Part shown: positions 43,695-55,259 of the stretch, in pieces
How the letters are laid out: the number at the start of each line of letters is the position of its first letter
How positions within the stretch are numbered: position 1 is the first letter of the stretch
Assembly (NCBI GenBank): GCA_036186865.1
Contig: AP025066.1
Location: forward strand, 11,371,101 to 11,435,100
Direction of reading: 5' to 3'
DNA: 64,000 nt
Source of the DNA: Eustoma russellianum
Taxonomy: Eukaryota; Streptophyta; Magnoliopsida; Gentianales; Gentianaceae
The notes under the pieces: model-generated
What the model saw: only the letters and a program-made list of their open reading frames with translations
Told to the model about the DNA's origin: nothing
Databases searched by the model: none
Position numbers and translations under genes: made by a program

Positions 43695-46535
43695 TGTTGA
43701 GAAAAAGAGTTTGAGTGATTCACAAAATGCATGATTTAAATAACACATGTTTAAGAAATGCATGACACAATTTATTACTTAATACGTTTTTGTGACAAAC
43801 TTGCCTTATATACTTTATATATAATGTTGCCGGACTAACAAGCCTTGAAGCTTTAAAGCTTATATCAAATGGCAAACATTTGTTGTGATTGAACTATTTT
43901 CAGGTGCCACCATTAATGAACTAAACTAGTTCATTAAGTGAAGTACTTAATTAAATGAACTATGTAGTTCATTAAATGGAGATATATTTGGAGAAGGCAT
44001 GATGGCAACAAATTGAAGAACGAAAAGTCTCCTTCTACATCATTCACACGTTTATATATATATATATGTATATATATATATAATATATTTAGATTTTTTT
44101 AAAAGGCACAATACACATATATTCCAACGTACTACCGACACGTTATATATATTACGAACGTACATCAACGTCACGCCACTATAATTACCTCATATTTATG
44201 AGTATATTCAGGTCTTATATCATATGATATAAGTCATGGTGATGACAAAATTATTACGACACGTTACAAAGTTATAAACCGAAAATTGTCGTATCGGGTG
44301 ACTACCGAAACTTCGCCAACGTGTCACGTACTTGCCATATATAGATGGCCAGCCCCTGCACTTCAAAAATGGCCACAAATTTTGTGGCTAACATGGTACA
44401 CTCAGCCATAAAATCATTCCATGTTGGCACACACAAATCACCCTCAATTAAGGCCAAATTGTGGAGATTCCAAATTCATATTTTGAGCACATGTAGGAGT
44501 CACTTGTCTCAGCCATTAAGAGCTGGATATTCAATTTATTTTATCTATATTATGTGTGACATAATATATATATAACATGTGTAAAAAGGTTGAATTTAAT
44601 CAAAGAAAAATCGCGTAATCGACAAAAGTCGAAAATTCGGTTTTCTGTGAACACGACGCATGGAAAGTTTTTGGCATGACATGTAACATGTATCTAGACA
44701 CTTTTTACATATTCAATACATACTTAAGTGTTCTAAAATATTCAAATTACTGCTGGACGGAATATACCACATGTGTATAATTATTGTCCAATATTTTAAA
44801 AAAGCTTACAAAAATCAAATTCAGCACATGGCCAATCCTACTTCACACGCCTAATGCATCTTGGTGGAGCCTATGTGGAGCTTAGTTGTCATCTTGATTG
44901 GTGAAGAATGGACTACACAAGGTTAGTGACTTAATGGAGGGAGCTGCACAAGGTAATATTTCAAACTATGTTACAAATATAACACATGCTGAAAATTCAG
45001 CATGTGAGACATTAAGTGGCCGAATTTTTGTCTCTTAATTGTTACTAATTTGCTTTTCAATATTCAAGGGATTAACGTGTAGTAATATGGCAACATTTCA
45101 AAGTCTTGAAATGATTTAACACATGCTGAAAATTTCAGCACGTGAGACAATGTTAGTGGCGATTTCTATGGTTTAATGGAGATCAATTTTCTTCCCAAAT
45201 TAGTTAGGATTGATTGTATGATATTTGGTAAGGTGTCTAGTACTATTTTGGCATATATTTTGAATGATATTCTCAGATTTTTACATTCATCAAGTGATGA
45301 CAAATCTCATCCAATCAAGGAGTGCCAAGTAAGTAAGGCCAAGACAATCATCCAATCAAGTTGTACCAAGTACGCAAGTTGATGTCACATCTATACAATG
45401 CATTCTTCTAAGGACTTGATAGATAATTCTTGAGGTAAAGAAAATCCTAAAGGGGGCGGCCAACTTGATTAAAAGGAGAAGAGATGTAGCAAACAAAAGC
45501 AGGACAATTCTAATATTCTCTCAAGTGCAAAAAGTGTCTTCTATTTTCTTCTTCTACCTTTCTTTCTTCTTCTCTCTCAAGCCTATTGTTCTTATATTTA
45601 AATATATTGAATAGGCTTTGTATAGACCACCATATACGCTCATTGTTGTAAAAGATTGATCAAGGTGTGATGAATCCTTCATCCGTTCGGTGGTGGTATT
45701 CGTGAAAGGTGTGATTGCTTGTATTGTTTGTGTAAAGGGTTGGAAATGGTGTGTAACTCCAGCAACCCTTATGGTAAAGTGTTATTTTGTGATTAGTGAC
45801 AACCGAGGAAGGTGTCCTCGAAGACTGGAGTAGGTTGTGGTAACCGAACCAGTATAAAATTCTCCGTGTTATTACTTTCAGCACTTTACTTTCAGTTTCC
45901 AACACTTTGCATCGTTTTTATTGCATTAGTAAAAATGCCAACGACTTTCAAAAATTGCCAAACTTTGCAGAAACATAGACACACCTCCTAAGTTTCATTT
46001 GGCGCAAGTTTTAACCCATTTGGATAAGTATAAGTCAATCAAACGTTAATAGTTCTGAGACTAGTGCAATCTGATTTTAAGACTTGCAAAGGTTGAGAAC
46101 TTGAATATATTTGACATACTTCCCGAAGGAATTTTTTAAAACTGTTTCAACCCATTTAAATAAATATAATAAAGGTTTGTCATTAAATTTTCAGACCATT
46201 TGGATCTAAGGATTAATTGGAATAAAATTTTCAAATCAGACTACTGTTTCTGGCAAATTTGCGCAATCTGACCACAAACAATTTTTCAAAGGGTTAAAGG
46301 TTGAATTTTGATTGAAATTTTTAGGAGATACTCAGAACATATGAGAATACAATCTCTCTAAATTTCATAAATTTGGAAGACATGTAACCTAGTTTTTCAA
46401 ACATTGTAAAACAGGACTTGAAAACCGAAACTGTTTTTAGAAGTTTGGTTTTGGGTCAAAACATTTTAAAAACCAAATTTTTCGCATCCAATATTCAACC
46501 CTCTTCCCTTCTAGTGATGCCTTACAGGTCCTATA
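43695..46535 (+). repeat. 3' LTR of gag-only element 1
   Basis: 2841 bp, the fuller copy. It holds the segment missing from the 5' LTR (about 45373-45849), two palindromic boxes (44983-45006 and 45120-45144) and the AATGAACTA/TAGTTCATT inverted repeats near 43914-43980. Confidence 0.88.
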
Positions 46536-47247
46536 GCAGTACACTCAGTATGGTGACTGTGGGTGGGTATCAGCCACAGCCACTCAGTAGATCCCAAGAT
46601 CATGTATTGCACGGTAGAGAAACGGACTTCCCATATGACATGACTTTTGTTTTGTGTGACATGAATAGATGGACATGCATCATGAAATTGCGTAAATCTA
46701 TCTAGAGTGAATTACTTTTCCGTATTCTTTTCTATGCATATGCTACACGATGTTCTATGTGCTATGTGTTATGTCATTTCGGTATGCGCGTCATGTATTA
46801 GTTGGAGGCAGGCATCTACTGGGTGATTTTCGTCACTCACCCCTACTCCCCCCCTCTAGGTGAGCATGAGGAAGAATATGACTATGTCTTTGCTGAGGAC
46901 GGGACTGATACGGTAGTATGGGCAGACTGACAATCGCACCTAGGACGCGAGGAGACCCTACGGCTTTTGCCTTTTATTCCATTGGGTTTATCACCTCACA
47001 TTACGTTGGTTTATTTTGTTAGACATTAGCGACTATTATTTCGACGTTGTTGCTCGAACCTTGTTAATTGTTTTAGTGAGAATGTTCGTTTATGATGGTA
47101 ATTAATGTAACTGTTTACTGTTTCCACGAAGAAATTTTTACGTCATTTCTGACATGGAAGAAGTTGATTTGACGCCTTGTAGATCTTTTAGCAGACTACG
47201 GCGGATGCACTGTTCTCGATGCTAGGGTTTGAAAGCGGGGCGCTACA

Positions 47248-48150
47248 TATGTGGTCATCCTTCACATGCACTTTCTTCAAACTTCTTCTTAAGAGTTGGG
47301 GCATCTAGAATTTCCATGAGAGAATTATTGGAAGGATGCAAACTTAGGAAATGGAACCCAAGAACACAGACAGCAACTGCTGTTAGCCATAATACCATTA
47401 AATACCGATCAAAGTTTTTTCCTCTTGCGGATGGATAACAAAAAGACAATCAAGCAAAAGCACTTTATTTTGGAAATGGCTGTCGCTCTCGCGTTTTGTT
47501 TTTTTTTTCCCCACATTTCTACGGTTAAGTTTTAATATAAAAGTGGTAAGAAAAATAGAAACAGCTATCAAAATGGTGACAATAGCTCCACATTTGCGTT
47601 AATTTTTTTTCCAAAAGTGATGTATTATTTCCTCTAAAAAGGGAAAAAATCTTTCTTCCTCCTAAAAATATTATCATTATTTTAAAAATTAAAAATATTA
47701 TTATTAAAAGTTCATATATTACCTTTTCAGGTAGTATTCGTATGATTTCACTAGTTGCTTTTAATTAACTAATTAAAGGCATAATAAGAATAATGACCAA
47801 AGTAGTCTGACTTTTTAAATTATTACTCAATTCAAGCTATAGCAATATTTTTGAAACAGAAGTATCGATTATAAAAGCAACTACGGTAATATGAGATTTT
47901 TGAAATTCTAGAAGGTATCCTCTTTCATTTTTGTTGACCCATAAATTTAAAGATGTTTCATATGACCGAAAATTATCCTTTTAAAAATATTATCATAAAT
48001 TGATCAAAATAGGTAGTTCGTCAAAATATTTTAAAACACTTTCTTAATATTTAATCTTAAACTATGTAATAACTATGTTGATGAAACGGTGTATTAAACT
48101 ATTCAAATGTTTGGTTTTTAACAACGGTTCTTAAACTATATGTTTAGATT
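47248..48150 (+). other. Unique DNA with an orphan coding-like segment
   Basis: From 47249 to 47438 the plus strand reads a coherent, non-repetitive protein segment ending in a stop (RISMRELLEGCKLRKWNPRT near the middle, KYRSKFFPLADG at the end). It is unlike any element here and could be the last exon of a host gene or an exon fossil. The reading frame has no credible start and enters from the LTR. The rest up to 48150 is AT-rich without signals. Confidence 0.35.
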
Positions 48151-48189
48151 GCATACAGATTAGAGAAAGAAACTGACATTATGTATAAC

Positions 48190-48650
48190 ACAAGAATGAA
48201 CACAGCTCGGCACAGGGATGACCTGAGCTCAGCACAGGAAGAGCTGAGGTCAGCATAGGGATGAGCTGAGGTCAACATAGGATCTGCTGAGCTCAAGACA
48301 AGATGAGCTGAACTCAACGCAGGATGAGCTGAGCTCAACTCAGGACGAGCAGAGCCCAGCACAGAGAAGCGCTTAGCACAGAGAAGAGCTCAGCACAGGA
48401 AAGAACTCAACACGGAGATGAGCTCAACACAGGAAAGAACTCAACACAGAGAATAGCTTAACGCATAGATGAGCTCAACACAGAGATGAGCTCAACACAG
48501 GAAAGAGCTCAACACAGAGGATCTCAATATAGAGATGAGCTCAACGCAGAAGAGCTCAACACAGAAGAGCTCAACACAGGGAAGAGCTCAACATAGGGAA
48601 GAGCTCAACACAGAGAAGAGCTCAAAACATGAAGAGCTTAACATGCAAAC
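48190..48650. repeat. Minisatellite with GAGCTCAACACAG core
   Basis: Some 25 or more units of 13-22 bp share GAGCTCAACACAG followed by a variable GA-rich spacer. The left units (GATGAGCTGAGGTCAACATAG type) are longer and more diverged than the right ones (GAAGAGCTCAACACA type), as if the array grew on its right side. It lies at the distal end of the copia LTR that follows. Confidence 0.9.
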
Positions 48651-49651
48651 CGAGACGAGTCCAGGGCTCTGTCCTTAAGACGAATTGCTCCGATATACTC
48701 TGCCCAACCGGAAATTGGAAATGTCTCCCAGGATACAACAGCTAACAGTTCCAATGAGTGGCACTACTACGTAAGAACTCTACTAATCTGACAAATGTTC
48801 TGACTTCTCGGATTAATGAAATGCAGCAGTATTGTGTCCAGTATGCAGCAATAGTTTATGCAGAATGCTCATATGCAGCAGGAGAAGAGAAGAAAAATTT
48901 CAGTGCACATTAGAAGCAAAGCGCTGCCTCTATTTATAGAATGAAAAATTTAGAGGTTACGGCAATAGCACGATCGCTACGAACCCATGACCCGCCAACG
49001 ATCAGCCACCAATCCATGATAACCACGATCACCCACGACTGGTAGGAACCTGTTAACTAGAATTGTAAATTTAATCTGAGCCGTTAGGTCGTGGGATTAA
49101 ATCATAACCGTATGATCAGTTAAATTATTTTTCTGGAAAAAGTTAAAGGAAAATTTTTCCAAAAAGGTAAGAATCGGGCAGGTGAGCCACGAGCCTGGGC
49201 ACGAGCTGAGCCGAGCCAGCCGGAGGGGCAAGCGGCAGCAACAGCGCGCTCGTGCGTGTATGGTAGCCATCTGCGTCTTTCCTCCGGTCAAAAATTCACT
49301 TGCCCTTAGGGCACATCTAAAGTGTCTCTCCTAGCACTATATTTGGTGGCATTTTCTCTTCAATTTGCCAGTGTGGTATATTTGCAAAAAGGTGATGTGT
49401 CTTCTTCTCATGAAGCCACATCACCAACTTTCCAATTTGCAACGAATTTTTACTCCTATTTTGAGCATTAATTTCTCATTCACCCGGTATCGAAATTGAG
49501 TGATTCAAAAGCCTAAAATTATCTACTCATTACCAGATAATTTAGGACTAATTAGTTTCCATTTTTGACTAAAAGACACTAATCATAATTGAGCTCATAA
49601 TACGTTGCTCACCAACTTTAGACAAACCCATTTCTAAAATTTCTTCCAACA
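48651..49651 (-). repeat. 3' LTR of copia element C
   Basis: On the minus strand the LTR begins TGTTGGAAGAAATTT at 49651, directly after the tract ATGTGGGGGAT. It contains a TATA box (TATAAATAGAGG, about 48926-48937). Its distal end is uncertain, either before or within the minisatellite, so the lower coordinate is approximate. Confidence 0.6.
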
Positions 49652-50075
49652 ATCCCCCACATGAATGAAAATTAATGCAAATACAGATGCAGACTCTAAC
49701 GAGAAGTTAGACAAGGAAATGTTGCATCAGAAGAGGTATCTTCTGGCTTTGAACCTTTCGTAGTGATGTACCATCGGATTCACTCGGCTAAGTAGTTACT
49801 TGATGTCTTGAACTAGTCAGCCTTTGCTGTGAACCTAGACAACAATACTCACACAACATTTTCTTTAACACCCTTTTGGTTCTCATGGTTGTGTTAGTTT
49901 TGGAAATGAACAACCTGGTTTCATAAAGTGTTTTAGAGAATTCTTGCCTCACAGAATTCTCATAGAAGCGGCCCCACTTCACATTTACTTAGGTGATTCC
50001 TATCAGTAGCATTCTGTCATACCCCACTTGATGTTTCAAGATATATGACATCATTAAAAGCTTTAAGCTTATCCT

Positions 50076-50080
50076 AAATA
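50076..50080. repeat. Target-site duplication of gag-only element 2 (AAATA, left)
   Basis: AAATA precedes the LTR start at 50081. AAATA at 58190-58194 follows the LTR end. The match is exact. Confidence 0.9.
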
Positions 50081-53017
50081 TGTTGAGAAAAAGGGGTTTG
50101 AGTGATTACAAAATACATGATTTAAATAACGTGTACTAAAGAAATGCATGGCACGTTTTATGACTTGACATGTTTTTGCATGAAACATGCCTTATATAGT
50201 TCATATATAATGTTGCCGTACTAACGAGCCATGAAGCTTTAAATCTTGCATCAAATAGCGAATATTTATTGTGTTTGTACTATTTTCAGGTGCCACCATT
50301 AATGAACTAAAATAGTTCATTAAGTGAAGTACTTAGTTAAATGAACTAAGTAGTTCATTAAAGGAAGCCATATTTGGAAAAGGCACAAAGACAAAAAATT
50401 GAAGAACGAAAAGTTTCTCCCACTCCTTTCTACACGTTTTAATATATATATATATGTTCAAATTTTTTAAAAGGCACTATACACATATATTCTAACATAC
50501 TACCGACACGTTATATATTTTACGAACGTACGTTAACGTCACACCACTACATTTACCTCATATTTATGAGTATATTCAGGTCTTATATCATATGATATAA
50601 GTCATGGTGATGAAAAAATATTACGACACATTAAAAGGTTCCAAACCAAAAATTGTCGTATCGGCTGAATACAGAAACTTCGCCAACGTGTCACGTACTT
50701 GCCATATATAGATGGCCAGTCCGTACACTTCAAAAACAGCCACAAATTTTGTGGCTTACATGGTATATTCAGCCATGAAATCATTCCATGTTGGCACACA
50801 CAAATCACCCCCAATTAAGGCCAATTTTTGTCACATGTTAGGCGCCACTTTAAATCAGCCATTAGTGCTGAATATTAAATTTTAATTTATGTATATTATG
50901 CGTAACATAATATATATAACATGTGCAAAAAGTTAGAATTTAATCAGAGAAAGATCGGGTAATCGACAAACGTCGAAAATTCGATTTTCTACGAACACGA
51001 CACATCAAACATTTTTGGCATGACATATAACATGTATATAGACACTTTTTACATACTCTATACATTCTAAAGTGTTCTAGAAAAATCATTTAAGGGCTGA
51101 TTGGAATATACCATATGTGTATAATTATTGTGCACTATTTTACAAAGTTTGCAAAAATAATTCAGCACATGTACAAGCTTATACACGCCTAGCTCAGCCT
51201 TGTTGGAGCATATGTGGAGCTTTGTTGGCATCTTGATTGGCCAAGAATGAAGCATGCAATGTTGGTAACATAAAGAAAGGAGCTAGACAAGGTAACATTT
51301 CAAACTATGTCACATTTGTAACACATGCTGAAAATTTCAGCATGTGTGCATTAGAGTGGCCGATTTTTACTATTAATTGTGCCATATTTACTACTTTGAA
51401 TTATATGGATTAAATGAAAGATTAAATGGCAATGTTCTAAAGATGTTATAGAAATGATATGGTGATATTTTTAAATATCATACATGCTAAAAATATCAGC
51501 ATGTGTTGGAATGTTATGGCCGATTTTATGACTTGAAATTAACCATATTTGATTTTTTTGTTCAAGGGAATAATCTATACATACATGGCAATAATTTGAA
51601 CTTGTCTTGGATATCACACATGCTGAAAATTTCAGCATGTGGAGAATAATATTGGCCGATTTGTTTGGTGCCTAAATGTGATGATTTGTCTTGCTAGTTA
51701 TGTGGAATTGATATGAGACTTATGGCAACAATTTTATGGCTAATTGGCACATGTTTTAAGTGGTATTTTTCAGATTTATCTAGTCATCAAATGATGACAA
51801 CTTTCATCCAATTAATGAGTGCCAAGTAAGCAAGGCCTTAATGATCATCCAATGGGGAGTTGCCAAGTAAGCAAGTGAATGTCATAATGATGCAAGCTAT
51901 TCTTCCAAGGACTTAAGAGATAATTTTCAAGAGGAAGAAAAGGCATAGGGGGCGGCCACATGTTGATAAAAAGAAAAGAACGAGAGCAAACAAAAGACAA
52001 GAAAAGTCTTGCAAATCCAAGAGCTTAAAAACGTTTTCATCATCCTCTTCTTCTACACTTCTTTCTTTCTTCTCTCTTAAAGCCTATTGTATTCATATTC
52101 ATACATCTTGAATAGGCTTCATATATACCACCATACACTCTTTATTGATGTAAAAAATTGATCAAGGTGTGATCAATCTTGCATCCGCTAGGTGGTGGTG
52201 TTCGTGATCGTTGTAATCACTTACAAGGTTTCTGAAGGGTTAGAGTTGGTGTGTAACTCCATCAACCCTGTGTGGTAAGGTGTTGTTTGTTGTTTTGTGA
52301 TTGGTGATAACCGAGGAAGGTGTTCTCGAAGACTGGAGTAGGTTGATTTAACCGAACGAGTATAAAATTCCTTGTGTTCTTTATATTTCAGCACTTACTT
52401 TCAGTTTCAGCACAGTAGCAAACGAACTTCAAAAATCATGAAACTTTCCAGACTCATAGCCACACGTCTTAAGGTTCATTGGGCGCAAGTTTCGACCCTT
52501 TTGGACAAGTATAAGTCATCCAAACGTCAAAAGTTCTGAGACTAGTGCAGTCTGATTTTCAGGCTTGCAAAGGTTGAGACGTTGAACGTATTTGACTAAC
52601 TTCCCAAAAGAATTTTTCAAAATTGTTTCAACCAAACTAAATACACATAATAAGGGGTGTGTCATTAAATTGTCAGAGCATTTGGAGTCACGGTTTAATT
52701 GGAATTAATTTTTCAAATCAGACTACCGTTTTTGACAGGTTTGCGCAATCTAACCACCAACAATTTTTAAAGGGGTTAAAGGTTGAATTTTAATCTGAAA
52801 TTTTTAGGAGATATTCAGAACATCTGAGACTAAGATCTCCCCAAATGTCAGAATTTTGGAAGACCTGTAACCTAGTTTTCAAAACGTTTCAAAACAGGTC
52901 CTGAAAATAGAAACTGTTTTCAGAAGTTGGGTATTTGGATTAAAACAATTTTAAAAACCAAATTTTCCGCACCCACTATTCAACCCCCCATTTTAGTGGA
53001 GCCTTACAGGTCCTACA
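50081..53017 (+). repeat. 5' LTR of gag-only element 2
   Basis: TGTTGAGAAAAAGGGG to GGTCCTACA. It contains three palindromic boxes (51322-51346, 51482-51504, 51617-51641), each followed by a GGCCGATTT sequence. Confidence 0.9.
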
Positions 53018-53018
53018 A

Positions 53019-53030
53019 GTGGTATCAGAG
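53019..53030 (+). promoter_or_regulatory. Primer-binding site of gag-only element 2
   Basis: GTGGTATCAGAG, one base after the LTR end, matches the initiator tRNA-Met primer site. Confidence 0.88.
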
Positions 53031-53073
53031 TGCAGGCACACTCACGACAAGGAGATCCAACGATCTTAGTGAG

Positions 53074-54989
53074 ATGGCAACCACTAGCTACAAAATCGTG
53101 CAAGAAGGAATGTCAACCGTAAAGCCTCATCTTTTTGATGGTGAGTCCTTTATCCAATGGAAACTTAGAATGAAACTCTTTCTTATGGCTATTGATATTG
53201 ATTTGTGGTCTATTATAGAAGATGGTCCATTCATTCCATCTAAGTTGTATATTGTTGATGGTGTCACACTAGAGGTTAGGAAAACGAAACAAGAATACAC
53301 TAGTGATGACAAAAAGAGACTAAGTATGAATTCTAAAGCCATGCAACTACTCTTAAACGGTCTAAGTAAAAGTGAGTCTAGTTACATGTCTAATTGTTCT
53401 AGTGCTCAAGAGATGTGGAAAATTCTTGAAATGAAACATGAAGGGACTAGCCAAGTAAAAGAGTCCAAGATTAATATGCTTATGTCCACACTTAGTCTTT
53501 TAAATTATTGCCAAATGAGTCTATTGTTGAGATGGATTTACGATTGGCTAACATCTATAATTTTCTTGAGACTCTTAGCAAAGCTTTCTCTACGCAGGAA
53601 AAGGTCCAAATGGTACTTCGAAGTCTTCCATCTGAATGGGACCCTAAGGTCACTGCAATAGAGGAAAGTAAGGAAACCAAATCAATAAAAATGGAGGAAC
53701 TAATCGGATCTTTAAAGGTATATGAAAACAAACTCACTTTAAGACATTACGAGTCTATTTCTAAAAATGATAAGGCTATAGTATTTAATCAAATGAATAC
53801 GTCGTAGATGATAGTGACATAGATTCTGATGACGAAGATTTGATCACGACGGCTAAAAGATTAAGAAAAATCTTGAGAAAATCGATTTAATATAAGCATA
53901 AGTCTACTTCATCTAAGGATCATAAAATTAAAAATAAGGAAATAAAGTGTTATGAATGTGGACAACCTGGACACTTGTCATATGATTGCCCTAAGAAGGA
54001 CAAACAAACAAACAAATACCTTGACAAAGATCGGACCAAAACTAGACTCGTCTCAGAACCTAAACATAGGAGAAGAGCCTTCAAAGCCTCCACTTGAAGT
54101 GACACATCCGACTCTGAGATTGATGATACGGAAGAACAAAAGGCACAAGTATGCTTTACATCTAAGGCATCAAATGAGGTATCTTCCGACTCTGATTCTG
54201 ATTCTGAATATTCTTACGATGATTTATTTAGTCAATATTTAGAGTTGCACAAGTTTTCAAAGACTTTTGCAAAAGAAAAGAAACGATTAATTGAAGACAA
54301 GAAGTTGTTAGAATCTTCTAACACGAACCTTGTTTCTCAATTAAACGATTCAAAAGAAGAGTCATCATGCATCATTAATGCATTAAAATCAGAGATCTCA
54401 TCATTCACCACGCATAACAATGAAATGAAATCCGAGATTTCAAACTTGAAATCAAGGAATGCGAATTTAGAGAAAATGGTGAAACATTTTGACACGGAAA
54501 CAAACATGCTAGATCACATCATCTCTTCACAAAAGGATGATAGTGACAAAACCGGACTAGGATACGTTGAGAAAAATGAGCCACTAAAAAACCAACCAAA
54601 TTCATTCCATCTAAGAAAATAGATGCATCAAAGAGAATGTGGCATCTAAGAAGATGCCTAGACCTTCCCCTATGACATCTCTTCGTGCTTCATCTTCATA
54701 TCATACGAGATTTAACTTTGCATTGTACAAATATGAAAAGAGACCATTGATGCATATGCAACATTCATATCATAAAAATGCATCAAGATCACGTCCCGTG
54801 CATGCAAACCGAAATGCATATCAAAAACAAAAACCACATTATATGCATGATGGGATTCTCGGCCAAAGGCCAAACGCATTTGCCTCTAACGTATATTATG
54901 TTGCGTCTTCATCACCTTTCTCGCCTTTTGGAAGACCTAGAAAGGTCACCCAAATTTGGGTACCAAAAGGGATATTCTCAAAGGGTTAA
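53074..54989 (+). pseudogene. Gag of element 2, multiply broken
   Basis: It starts at the ATG at 53074 (MATTSYKIVQEGMS). The capsid region follows element 1 closely (FDGESFIQWKLRMKLFLMAI). One base is missing near 53493, a 16-bp loss lies near 53803, a TAA is at about 53887 and a TGA at about 54095. The zinc knuckle CYECGQPGHLSYDC (53948-53989) keeps all four zinc ligands, unlike that of element 1. A coiled coil follows at 54245-54500, then DKTGLGYVEKN, and the end KVTQIWVPKGIFSKG with its stop at 54987-54989. No pol coding lies downstream. Confidence 0.85.
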
Positions 54990-55259
54990 ATAAATAACCC
55001 TTAAGAACGCACTTTTGATGTTATTTGAAATGAATGATTTTTTTCGCTATCTTCATCTTTACATGCGCTTTTGATTGTCTTTCCAAAATAAAGGAGGAGA
55101 GAATGCATGATTTAAGGGGGAGAGAGAAAGATTAATTGCACAAATCAAGGGGAAAATAATTCAAAATTCAAAATTTGAATTTGTGCACGGTTGGAGGGGG
55201 AGCGACAAAATTTAAATCATGAACGTAGGTTATTTTGTAAATCATCAAAAGGGGGAGAT
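54990..55259 (+). promoter_or_regulatory. Multiple purine tracts before the 3' LTR of element 2
   Basis: AAAGGAGGAGAG (about 55090), AAGGGGGAGAGAG (about 55115), AAGGGGAAAA (about 55147), GGAGGGGGAGCG (about 55193) and AAAAGGGGGAGAT (55247-55259) precede the LTR. The last one is the functional tract. An AATTCAAAATT/AATTTGAATT inverted repeat lies in the middle. Confidence 0.78.

Larger units (their letters stand above)
39055..46535 (+). mobile_element. Gag-only Ty1/copia element 1 (Sirevirus-like)
   Basis: The LTRs at 39055-41408 and 43695-46535 both begin TGTTGAGAAA and end GGTCCTACA or GGTCCTATA. A primer site follows the first, and several purine tracts precede the second. The 2.3-kb interior codes only for gag and stops where protease would begin in an autonomous relative. 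It therefore resembles terminal-repeat elements with only a GAG domain (TR-GAG). The flanks (GCACG and GCAGT) do not form a clean 5-bp duplication. A second copy lies at 50081-58189. Confidence 0.85.
37257..47247 (+). mobile_element. Second solo LTR (gypsy-type), split by a gag-only copia element
   Basis: The ends are TGTTACCCTCG at 37257 and GGGGCGCTACA at 47247, a typical TGT...ACA gypsy LTR pair on the plus strand. The neighbouring five bases are TATGA (37252-37256) and TATGT (47248-47252), a possible target duplication with one mismatch. Without the nested element the LTR is about 2.5 kb. It has a GC-rich promoter zone with TATA boxes at about 38317-38326 and 38507-38515. No gag or pol is present, so it is a solo LTR. 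Confidence 0.6.

Noticed and set aside
39050..46540. 5-bp target duplication of gag-only element 1
   Set aside because: GCACG and GCAGT share only three bases, and the flanks contain a local repeat (ACACTCAGTATGGTG) that confuses the junction, so I do not claim a duplication.
48190..48650. A coding repeat protein in the minisatellite
   Set aside because: Unit length is not a constant multiple of three and frames are short. The 72-codon frame at 48144-48362 has no start context and shares the repeat bias.
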